Shown here piece after piece: positions 35,576-47,415 of a stretch of DNA of 64,000 nucleotides. A program made the translations under genes and the position numbers. The notes beneath the pieces are model-generated. The model searched no databases. It saw only the letters and a list, made by a program, of their open reading frames with translations, and was not told the origin of the DNA. The stretch is from Strongylocentrotus purpuratus (Eukaryota; Echinodermata; Echinoidea; Camarodonta; Strongylocentrotidae): the NCBI RefSeq assembly GCF_000002235.5, contig NW_022145609.1, forward strand, positions 26,921,493-26,985,492. The letters are read 5' to 3'. How positions within the stretch are numbered: the stretch's first letter is position 1; every line of letters begins with the position of its first letter.

Positions 35576-36373
35576 GTTTGTATTTGTTTTATATGTAGTG
35601 CCATGGTTTCGGAAAGGGAACATGGACCTGGTCTCGAATTTACACATGTATTCCTTTTATATGAAATAAAGTAACACGAAGCCAGTGAAGAACACTGATG
35701 AGAGGGGAGACATTGTCAATGTTTGGTTTAACAATAATTAAAAGAGCCGGGCTGTTTATTTTGGAGGAGTTGAAGGGAGTTCAGATCTTTAAGCGATGTA
35801 CCATAATGTACTGGAATTAGAATAATCTAGTCAAATAAAGTACATGTATGTACTGTCTCATATTTGGCCTGCAGTTGATTGTGTCTAACGATAAGTTGGA
35901 TTCTAATGTACTGAATCAAATTATCACATACCTAAGAAAGGCTACTTTGCACATCTGTTTGTATAATGGAAAAGACAGAGCACAGTATTGATAAAGTGTT
36001 TTAAAAATAACATAACAAATATATATGACTTGTTGGTTTACAAGCGTAAAAAAATATAATGATAACAAATTTAATACTGAATCAATACATCGAGGTTGTA
36101 CTTAATCATTTGAAAAAGAAGGGTCTGCAATTATCCACAATCACTTTCATAAATAAAAATCATGTTGCCAGATCTGTATCTTCCCCTACCTCAAAATAAT
36201 CAGAATAGGCTAATCTGACTCATGTCAAATTATTACTATCATTATATCGTTCTTTACTAATCGTTAATAAAATTCTAATTTTGTGCCTATGTTTCTATGT
36301 CTTATGTTTATGTTCGGCACCAGCCAGTGAGGAGAGCCCTCGATATGATTTCCAATCCCTTTAGGCAATCCAC

Positions 36374-36823
36374 CAGGCGCGGATCTACAGGGGGGGTTTA
36401 GGGGGTTTAAACCCCCCCCCCCCCCTTGGGCGGCCCAAAAAAAAAAAAAAAAAAAAAAAAGGAAAAAAAAAAGAAAAAAAGAAAGAAAAAAAGAAAGAAA
36501 AAAGAACGCACGCTGGAGAGAAACCCTTTCAAGTGCAAATATTGTGAGAAGATATTCAACTCATCTGGTAACTTAACCAAACACATGATAACTCTGGATA
36601 TAACTGTGTATTAAACTGTTACTTGATTTAAAAAGACGTTATCATGCACTGCTTTTTATGGTCTCCATTGTGTTAATAGATGCCAGGAAAACATCCCTTA
36701 CGGGGTTCAAATAAACACCCCAAAAAAAATCGGCTCGCCGCTTCGCGGCTCGTGGACGATGCTCCGCATCGTCATTATTTTGGTCAAACCCCCCCCCTTA
36801 GCAAAAAGCTAGATCCGCCCCTG
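36374..36823 (+). mobile_element. Small inverted-repeat element carrying a C2H2 zinc-finger fragment
   Basis: Ends are CAGGCGCGGATCTA and TAGATCCGCCCCTG, with TCCAC on both flanks. CAGGGGCGGATC-type ends are common in hAT-like nonautonomous elements (inference). Inside, after an A-rich tract, 36527-36600 encodes PFKCKYCEKIFNSSGNLTKH, a complete C2H2 finger (C-x2-C-x12-H-x3+). The preceding linker reads THAGEKP only in a shifted frame, so a one-base insertion separates linker and finger. It is a captured host zinc-finger piece, not a gene. Two short palindromes (GCCGCTTCGCGGC and GATGCTCCGCATC) follow. Confidence 0.75.
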
Positions 36824-37019
36824 TCCACAGGCACTGGCTGGTACCCATTGTCTTTTTCTTTGTATTGTTTATATATACTGATGTTTGTGTTACAATACAT
36901 TCTCCTGGATATTAACTAAATATATAAATAAATAAACTGTGGCGTTAAATTCTTCAGCAAATACGTATAGTACACCGGTGGCTCAAAACAAAGAAAAGAA
37001 CACTCGCTAGTTGTGTGTA

Positions 37020-37300
37020 TTTTGGAGCAACCCCCCCTCCCCCCCTCCTCCTCTCCCCTTTGTGATTTTTTTTTTTTTTTTAAGTGTCCTCTTACCCCCC
37101 CCCCCCCCCGGCTATTCAGCGGCTGGTTGAGCCGTTGCGATTTTTTTTGGGACCCCCCCCCCCAAAAAAAAGTGTCTTCTTACCCCCTCCCCCCCCCCCC
37201 CCCCCGCTTATTCAGCGGCTGGCTGAGTCGTTGCGAATTTTTCGGCCCGATTTAAAAATGTTAAACCCCTCCCCCCCCCCCCCTTGAAAAAATCCTGCGT
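37020..37300. repeat. C-run repeat family, three tandem units
   Basis: Units contain long C runs then 'attcagcggctggctgagtc' or its variant and 'gttgcga'. The third ends 'cggcccgatttaaaaatgtt', the same end as at 24285-24305. The Pro-rich frames are artefacts. Confidence 0.8.
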
Positions 37301-37499
37301 ACGCAACTGCATTCAAATATATAGCTACGATGCTGACTAGTCTTGACGAAATAAACGGTATATCTATATGTAGTCGGGGGGGGGGGGGGGAAATCCGCAT
37401 CACCACCACTCTTACATGTTACGCAGGCCCTAGAAACGTTTTTCAAAGTGGGGGGGGGGGGGGGCTAAAGTATTTACGATCAGGTAGAGCAAAGAAAAA

Positions 37500-38060
37500 C
37501 AAAGTGGAGCGTAAATTGGCGTGGGGTCCAGGGGCAAAGCCCCGGCGGGTGTCAAGGGACGGAGCCTCATGAAGCTAAGCGGTTTTAGGCATTTATTAAG
37601 GTTAGATGAGCATCCTGGGGGCGAAGCCCCGGAAGCTCAGGGGTTTTAGGCATTTAATTACGGTCAAATGAGCATATTTTGATACCTTATTTGTGACACT
37701 GGCATGCAGGTCACTTATTGGCGTGGGGTCCAGGGGGCGGAGCCCCCAGAAGCTCAGGGGTTTTAGGCATTAAATTACGATCAGATGAGCCGCCTTAGGG
37801 CCTTTGGTGGGGTCCAGGCGGCAGAGCCCCTGGAAGCTCAGGCATTTTAGGCATTTGATTACGCTCAGATGAGCAACCGGGTGCCCGCCTTAGGGCCCTT
37901 GGTGGTGAACAGGGGGCAGAGTCCCCGGAAGCCCAGGGAAAAATCATGCCATTTAAAAAAGATTTGTAAATCACTGTTATCGAATTAGAAATAAACCACG
38001 TTTGAATTTCATTTGGGGGACAACTGCCCTCAATGCCCCCCCATCAGTACGCAAGTGTGA
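37500..38060. repeat. Minisatellite with GGGGCGAAGCCCC hairpins, about five units
   Basis: Units carry 'aagctcaggggttttaggca', 'tttaattacggtcagatgag' and a palindrome that varies as GGGGCGAAGCCCC, GGGGGCGGAGCCCCC or GGGGCAAAGCCCC. The block ends with a unit of the 29.1-29.3 kb tandem repeat. The same succession occurs at 28.3-29.3 kb. Confidence 0.85.
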
Positions 38061-38841
38061 GGGAGCATAGTGAATGAGAGGGGTAAAGGTGACGGAAGTG
38101 ACTACCCCCTCAAAGGTTTTTGAAGTTTTGTTGTATTAAAAAACTACATTCCTTAGCAAAACTATAGTATAAAAACAAGCAATATACTTTTTTCACACTT
38201 CAATTTTCTCGGTATTTATTTGTACATTTTGAAGGGCATTATGCGAGGGAGCGTAGCTACCGAGTGAGAAGATTTTTGCATTTGTATTTGTCTAAACGCA
38301 GCACTCTTGGGCCCTCGAGATCCTAAAAGTGTGTTGCAGTCTTTAGTCAGTATTTGCTTTTCATTTTTTGTATGCACTTTTTTCAAATTTTGTTGGAGGG
38401 AATATCCCCCCTAAAAAATTGAGGGGGGAGGTGTCCCCCCGTCCCCCCGGGATCGCCGGCCCTGTCGACACCCCTCCTACCCCCACTGAAAAGGTCTAGC
38501 GACGCCCCTATGCACAGACAATAATTAAACACTTGAAAAATAGTATTCCCTTTTCGTTATTTTATTGAGGTATAAACTGTACACTTGCAAGTGAAGTCAG
38601 GCAATATGAATGACTCGGAATAAGAATGACATTAATGAGAATCGAGGATATTGCACGGAGTTAAATTGGTCATGTACTAAATGAGATGAACATGCATGAA
38701 TGAATGTAGTGAATAAATAAAGCTTATGTCAAAGTAGAAACTACGTCCAAAGTCCAATGGACTTTTCCTTTTTTGATTCAGTGGTCACAAGACAAGGTGC
38801 ATTCACACTGTGACGAACTGACACATCTAATCATTTGAATC
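38061..38841. other. Region upstream of the LAR-like gene
   Basis: It contains the presumed promoter and 5' UTR of the LAR-like gene. No TATA box could be assigned with any confidence. Confidence 0.4.
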
Positions 38842-38923
38842 ATGGAGCAGTGGAGAATAGATTGTGTTGCAGTGGTGGTGCTGGCCACGGTTCTCGTTCT
38901 CACCATTAGACAGTCTGCTGCAT
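38842..38923 (+). CDS. LAR-like exon 1, signal peptide
   Basis: Starts MEQWRIDC, then a hydrophobic core VAVVVLATVLVLTI ending RQSAA. Donor GCAT|GTAAGT, phase 1. Joined to exon 2 it gives SAA-S-PPVITLG, a plausible signal cleavage region. Confidence 0.75.
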
Positions 38924-41900
38924 GTAAGTTGACAATCTTATCATAACAGGGTGTATCAACTTGCCCTCTTGCCCTAAAACAAAAAAAAATATTCCTATTT
39001 CTTTGCCAAGCCTGTCATATTGGCAGGCAAAACAGTTTTTCATTTGATGTGCATATATATATATATATACATGTATATATATAGGATAATATCTTATAGC
39101 AACTAGTTTCAAGTTTTCAAGTTTAATGTTCCACATTTCACAGAAAATATGAACATACATTGTAAAATAACAAATTATACATTACAATTGTAGTATAAAT
39201 GAGCACATGTCAATGATTCTAAATTTATATAATAGATAAAGTAGAATGTGAGGAACCTTTTAAAAAGCAGGGCTTGTATAATATAGGTTCGTGGAAGAAA
39301 AAAAGTAATGTAGATAAAAGAAACAGTTGCAGTACAGAAAGACCTAATTAAGAGGGGAGAATTTAAAACACAATGAAATAAGGACATTTTTTATACAAAA
39401 TCATGCATTGGCACCAATACCAATAGTCACCCGGTTAGAAGCGTAGTCAAAATGCGTAGTCATCCGAGCAATTTAGTTAGCATAGCACAAAGTAATTTGT
39501 TTGTTCATGTATACATTAAAAACACCGGAACAGGCATCATTAATTAACAATGAAGATTAACATTGAAGAAAAAAGGACTGTGGGGAGGGCAAACAAATTA
39601 TATTAGATGTAAGAACTTAAAAGAAAAACTCGAAGTTTGCGTTTAAAGCAATTTAACGATGGTGCTTCCTTAACCTCTGAATCCAAACCATTCCAAAAAG
39701 AGGGACCGGTTATACATAATTGCTTTTGGGGCAAAAACTGTCCGGATTGGGGGGGGGGGGGGGGGGGGGGAGATGGAAGTTGTCTCTTTGTCTTGTGGGA
39801 TAGGAGTGAATGACACTATTTAAAGCGAACATGGGAGGGAATATATTAGGCAAATCATCCTTACTTAGCTGATACATGAAAATTCCGAGGAAATAAATGT
39901 ATTAGTTCAGGTACTTTCAGGAAACGATTTGCAAGAAATAAAACGTTAGTGTGTGCCTGGAAATCTGCCAGATTTATTATTCTTATTGCTCTTTTTTGGA
40001 TCCCCGAATTGATTTTTGTTTTTGAACAATTTCCCCACGCTAGCACCCCGTAATTTAGATAAGGTAACAAAAGAGTTAAATATAATATTTTTAAGACATG
40101 AGATGGAAAAAAAAAGATTTCAACTTATTTATTACACCTACGTTCCTAGACATCAGTTTGCATAAATGATCAATTTGAGTATTCCATGTTAGTTTACAGG
40201 CAATAAAACGGTCAAGAAATTGAGTGGAGTTTATCTGGGTTAAGGGTAAGCCATTAACCAGAAATTGTCCTGGTAGCTTAGATATTTATTGCTGAAAATC
40301 ATAAAATTAGTTTTGTTCAGATTCAGGGACAATTTGTTTGCTTGTATTCATTCAACTACAAAAAGCAATTCAAAATTCAGGGAATCAAGAAAAATTCTAG
40401 GATTGAGATGTGAGCAAAAAATGCTCGATGCGTCAGCAAAGTGTAGGAACGAAAGAACCAAGGATGAATTTATGAAATAATTTATATAAATAATAAAAAG
40501 AATCGGGCCCAAGAGAGAGCCTTGTGGTACCCCACAAGTTATTGATCCAATACTTGAGTTACAATCATTAATATAAACAAATTGGGTTCTGTTGGTAAGG
40601 TAATTTTTGAACCACTCCAAGACCGTTCCTCGAATGCCATAATAAGCAAGTTTATAGAGTAAAATATCGAGATTAATAGTGTCAAAGACCTTGGAGAAGT
40701 CCAAATAAAAACAACCGTGTGTGACTTATTATCAATTGCCTTGGCAAATTTATCAATAAATAATAAAAAAGCGTGTATGGTTGAGTGTTTTTGTCGAAAA
40801 CCGAACTGGTGATCTGTCAAAATATTGCATCCAGTAAGGAACTAATAAGGTCTGAGTTTGTTCTTAATTTCAATTCAATTTCAATCTCAAATTTATTCAT
40901 ATTTCCAACAAGACATTTAGTAGAAGGACAATTTGAATACAGACAGTCAGCCATCTTGACACACTTGATTCTAACCTGAAACATGGTATCAGAGTGGGAC
41001 CTTTGAAGAGGGATTTTCAAGCAATATACGATAGCCAATGTTTGGAACAAGTGCTCAGAAGAATTACTGCTAAGCAAGTTGGAAGTGTGGGTACTTCGTC
41101 GGTTAGTCATGACCTCTTAATAAACTTTCCAATACCATGCCAAATGGAAATGAAAGGGGATTTGAAGGGAAACTGGTCATTTTTCCAGTCCCAGTTGGAA
41201 AATTATGAGGTTGCAACTGAGCTTGACAATACACCTGGGGGTGTTTCACAAAGATCCTAAGTAGAACTTAACTCTAAGTTGGACTTAAAAGTTATGGAAA
41301 GCCATTAGCATCTTTGAAAATATTTTGTAAAAGTTATTTTAAAGGCATAAAATACTGATTCAAATCATAAATATGTTCTATTTTCAAGGAGATGACATGT
41401 TCTTGATGTGGAATGAATGAGAAGTCTAAAATTCTTAAATTTTTGCTTTTTAATATATTTTATTTTAAGGCTACAAATGGCTCTCCATAATATTTAAGTC
41501 CAACTAAGAGTTAAGTTGGACTTAGGATCTTTGTGAAACACCCCCCAGATAAGATAAGGGTTGCAACTTTTCTGTCACTCGTTGCCGTAGGAAAAGAGTG
41601 CTACAAATCATCCACCACACTCAAATTCTCTTAAGAAAACAAGGAATCAAGCTCTTCCATTTTTGCGGCATTTAAAACTCATTTTTACCCCAAGGTGAAT
41701 GTGATCTATTAACGATACCAGTTTGATACAAAAGAACAAGAACAAAGAGAGTCCATAGATCAATATGTGCCTGTTCTAGGAGGCTTAACAGAATCCTGCG
41801 AATTTGGGAGTCTCAGAGATGACTTAATCAGGGACAGAATTGTATAAGGCATAACGACCCTGCTGTAGGGTTTGGGAACTACCTGGCAAAGTTCTTGCCA

Positions 41901-44900
41901 AACCTATCAGCAGAATGCGAGCCACTCAGAAAACTGACATTCAAGGATGTTAAATGGTTTTGAGGCACTGACCAGGAGACAGCAAACACCAGAGTCAAGA
42001 AGTTTGTGACAGCAACACCAGTTCAACGCTACGTTGATGTCAACGAAGAAGTGACGATACAATGCGACGCAAGTGAAACAGGACGGGAGCAACATTGATG
42101 CAAGGTTCTCAACCAGTGGCCTTTGCATCTAGAGCGCTTACAGAGACAGCAACGAGGTATACTCAAATTGAAAAATAGTGTTTGGCGATAGTCTTTTTAT
42201 GCGAACACTTCAACCAATACCTCTTCGGAAAAGACCAGATTACAGTTGAATCGGACCACAAACCTCTGCAGAGCATATTCCTTAAACCACTGCTAGCAGC
42301 ACCAAAACGACTCCAACGAATGCAGCTAAGGCTACAGAAGTATAACCTATAGAGGTACAATACAAACAAGGCAAACTCATGTATATAGCAGACATGTTAT
42401 CCAGATCAGCACTGCCACTGAAGAAAGTTGAAGATGTCTCTGCATACGAGATCTTCAAGGTGAAGCAGCAGAGGAAAATGATCTAAGAGATTGGAGAAAT
42501 CAATCCGGCTGAAATGTTGAGGCTCATGGACAATCGTCTCCAGAAGATAAAGGAAATGACTCAGAAAGATGAAACACTCCAAGTACTCCACGAAATGATG
42601 ATGAAAGGTTTGCCAGATGAAGTCCACCGCACTGCATGGTCATTGTTTTATGATGACTGTATTCTTAGTGGTCTATACATGAAAAACCTGAAAATCATTG
42701 TTTTACGTTCACAAAAATAATGACAATCTCCTTGTTCTCTCACCTTACAGCACCACCGGTCATCACACTTGGTCTGACAGATGAGGGTGCTATAGATGAA
42801 GGTGCAGCAACGTTCTACTGCAAGGCAACGGGCGACCCCGCCCCAACGTTCGAATGGTACAAGAACAATAAGAGGGTGCGCGGTATGCGTTACCTGATCA
42901 TCGACACGGAGGGAGGGTCAGTGCTGAGGTTATCGCCCCTTCGGAATGACCGAGACAACGACCAGTCGGTGGTGTGTGAGGCAAGCAATGACGATGGGAC
43001 AGCCACGACACGGGCAAGGCTTACTGTCACTCAAGGTAAGAGTCTGAATAGGGATTATAAACAGGTTTCATGACACATGTTCCGCTGACAATTCGTCCAT
43101 GGTCAGGACCCTACACTAACTAACAGACATCATACCCGACCATATAACCCTACTATACACCTGGGGCCCCGTTGTGAAAGAGTTGTGATTGATTACAAAT
43201 AATTTGCAGTTGATATCAATTGCAACTCTCTCCACTAATAAAGAGATAGGAGATGCCATTGATTTTAATTTCGAATTATTTGTAATTAATTGCAACTTTA
43301 TTATAAGACCCGGCCCTGACGAGGAGCCTAATTATGTGCAATTTTTTTCGTAACTCTAAATCTTTTGACAAAATATAGGTCAGAGCATTTGTTGCTTGAG
43401 CACATGTTAGATCACCTATTGTCCACTATCTCAAGGAGATTGGAAGAAGAAAAAAATAATCAGACATTAATTGCTCCAGTGACTCTCTTACTCTAGGCTT
43501 TATTTTGTTCAAGTTGAGAGCTTTTGGGGTTTTATTATGGTGAGTAGGGTTAGGTTGGGTCCACGTTTTGCGTGTGGAATCTGTGTAGTGTTAGAAATTG
43601 ACTGGCAAGCCAATCTTTAGGAGCACTTGTCTTAAAACAAAAGAGTTGTTTCCAGTGAAGCGGGTTCTTCGTTTCATTGAGCAACTTAGTGAAACAATTA
43701 ATATGATACTGAGATAGAGAGGAAGTAAGATGGAAAACAAGTAGGGCCTATCAAGGAGTAAATAATAAATACCGCAAGGGACATCCGTTTATCTCTGTAC
43801 ATAACAGACCATACTTGTCTGCTACAGGGTATTTACATCTCTTCTTCTGCTTCTGGTCTCTATACCTTGACCCAAACTTTCAATCGACACTGAAAGTTGT
43901 GACTTGATCTCTAGAAAATATTTCAGTATGTTTCGTTTTGAACAAGGTATTGCTCTTCAAACCAAATTTGTATGGAGCATGGAGGAATGTTAGCTCCAAC
44001 AGTGATATTTCAAGCATGATTTGGGGGTGTGTCCCGTATACTGCTGCTAAAACATTGGCTTGCAAACTCTTGGAGAACCCCTCTCTACCCATGAAAGCCA
44101 ACTGAAAGAATTTGATTACTGTCAAACAAGAAATGTTTTGATCTTTGTGAGAGGTCTAGTCTGTGAAAGTATCGTGCTACAAAATAGTTGAATCACTCAG
44201 CACCACAAAAAAGGGGCTTCTCTAACAGTTCCATTAAGTTTTTATGTCACAAAAATGACTGATTTTGCAGAACATAACCTTGCAGACATGGAACAATCGC
44301 AATTCGAGTTTTATGGACAAATTTGAAATGGAAAGACATTTTTTTTAATGCTGCTTGTACTCAGCACTTTCACCGAAATGAGCATTTCATGAAAATTGCT
44401 TCTCCTCAATTGTGAAGTTTTTATGAATTTTGCATGGGTTATGACCCTACTCTAGCACTCCCAAGTGGTTTCAATGACTTGAACATTAACTTTGGTTATG
44501 AAATATGATTTGAATTGGGGAGGTCTTAAGTTCAAATCAAATTACAGATTTTCTTTTCTTTTCACAATTGAGGGGAAAGGGATTATTTTGGCAGGTTTTT
44601 TTTCTCTCACTTTAGGAAGGTAAAACCTTGAACATCTTCTTTTTTTGGAGGGGGGATGACAGCTCTGGGTCTTTTGGAGTTTACGACCGTGAATTATTCA
44701 CCTCTTTCAATCTATTGACAATCCGAGAATGATGAATTTTTGTTTTTGTTGAGGAGGATCTAGGTCTGAGTGAAGAGTTGAAAGGCCATGGTGATCTACT
44801 GTTTAGTCTGGCCTATATTGTTTTTCGCCTGATGGCACTCCAAAGAAAATTGGCAAATGTTCAAAGACGTCCCTTGATGAAAGGGGCTCAAATGCAAAGC

Positions 44901-47380
44901 TGTTCTAAACAGGGACAAAATAGAAAAAGAAATGAAGGTATGGTTTTGTTAGCACTTGCTCGTGGTATATAGTTTAACTTGCATATCATGGACTGCTTCT
45001 TACCTATTTTCTTCAAAATTGAAAAAATTAAATATAACGAAGTATGTGTTCGTTAGCACTTGCTGTTAGTGTTTACTTTCACTTAGGTTTTATGAACTGC
45101 CTCATTCCTTTTTCCTTTCCACTTATTGTCCCTAGGTCTTAACCTTTATGTTCTGGTCTGTCTTGAAGAAGATTTCTTTTTGTTGATATTTATTCTAATG
45201 CTACATTACGTTGAACACTATCGGAACTTCTTTTGAAAAATCAAAGGCAATTTTTTAATAGTTCTGTGCATCACCTATAAAGAAATGTGTGAACATGACA
45301 ACGAGGTTACATGATCCAAACATTATTTCTTTGGGATGTACAGTATAGGGTATTGAGATTACAAAATACTTGCGACCGTGTTGTTGAAACATGGCACTAT
45401 TCGATACACATTTTAGTCTATTAAGTAATTTGGGAACATAAATGGATTTAAAAAAAGCATGGTTATGGCTGAAAATGATAGATAATGTGGCCTTCAGTGT
45501 GTACAACAAAGTTAATATCCATGACAGATGACGTGATAACCAAGAATACCTCACATTGGTTCTATACGCACCCAACCAACATGTCATGTGATATTAAACA
45601 GAATAAAAGAAGACAAATCTTCTGTAAATACAACCTCTACCCTCCTTCAGCTGTAGTCAAATCCCAAACGTTTGTTTAGTTAGCGGTCTATTCCATATCT
45701 CTTCATGCTACACTTAGTTATGGATGATTTACAGTCGTATCAGCGCATGACTGTGTTTGTTTTTTTATAAAAAGATCATGTATGAATTCATGATATTTAC
45801 CCTCACATCACGTTCAGCCTTACACCCAATCCTAAAGAAAGTGCGGATTACCATATTTTTGGTGTACTTTTTCCTTGTTGGGCTGTTACCCCATCCCCCC
45901 CCCCCAAAAAAAAAAAAAAAAAAAAAACAAAAAAACACACACACACACACGCACGCAGTTTGCTCTTGTGGGCCATTGACATAGACAATGCACATCTTGT
46001 AAACAAGAATGACAAATTGATGCCATTTGAAGGCATATGAGACATACTCACAAATCAGATAGAATTCTCTCTGCACCTGAAGATATATATAACTCCCAAG
46101 CTAAGATTGAAAGGTCGGTATTCAAGGTAGTATATTATGATTTATGATATGATTCTTGAGCTCATATTTCATTTCAACAATCACTTGCTCATAACCAGGG
46201 AGATCTCCCTGCTCCAACTCTTCCCTAAATATTGTTCCGCTAGATTTTGCTCCTGGATGTTCTAGAGTTTTTTTAAATAAAAGACAGGTTATCCATTCTT
46301 GATTAGATTTGCAAATGAAATGAAATTTTTTAAAAATGAGAAGAACTGTTACATTATTGTGTACTGTAAAAAATGCAATTGCAAAAAATTCCTACTATGT
46401 GGTGCAATTTTTAAAAATCGGGTTCTCACATCCAGCCCTTCAAGTGGATCATGCTCAAAGTTAAACCCTCAATTTAACCAACCCTGCATTCGTTATGGTT
46501 AATTTGTTAATCCCCCAAGAATTGACTTCAATCATCAATGAATGCGACACTGTAGAGCTTTGGGATGTTTCCTTAAACAACCGAAACTCAAAACAGACTT
46601 ATATTTTTAATAGTGGATGCGCACTTGAAAGTACCGATTCAGGGTTTAGAAGAAGAAAAAAAAGATAATACATGGCTAAATGCATGCATTCGTAAGTAAA
46701 GTCACCTCGATCAACTATTGCTTAAACACTTTGGGTCATGTCAATTAATGGCACGTATACTGCCAAGGCGAGTACAGTTTCTTAGCCTTTAAAATCAGTC
46801 ATTTATTGAAGTTAAAATAATTTTGGTTAATCCACTTTCTATAGTAAACTATTATAGTAAACTATACCACAATCGCGTGATCTGTTCAAGGTTGTAAACC
46901 TGCATCCGATATCCTTCCGGGGGCTCTTCAATTGGTTACGATCATCATTCGTTATTATCTGCTGGTTCTTTTCACTTCTGAAGAGGCGATTCGTGTCCTC
47001 TCGAAAGCGTCCCGGAACTAGACCGTTGACCGTTGATAGTTGACCTTCTTTACGCGGCGTAGAAGGTCAACTAGGGATATGTCTACTAATTGGCGTAGCT
47101 ATATGGGCTTCATATGGGACATTGCTCCCAAATCGAAAGGCAAATGGCAGGGAGGTGGGGGGGGGGGCAGAAAGAGGGAAAGAAAGCGTGGGGGAAAGGT
47201 AAATAAAGGATATAAAAGAGGATATGGCCCAACTCCTCTACGTGGTGGCCTCATCCACCTCCATGGGTATATAGGCCTACTTCATCTGAGCTCTTTGCCA
47301 CGTAGAGAGATGACGCAAGATCGATGATGGAACTTTGGGCTTACCTGGGAACATCAGGAAAGACTGGGAAAAGAGAAAAT

Positions 47381-47415
<35 letters not shown>

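Noticed and set aside
37013-37287. Proline-rich frames with GWLSRCEFF-type repeats
   Set aside because: Generated by C runs in a dispersed repeat family also present at 24.1 and 27.3 kb in other frames.
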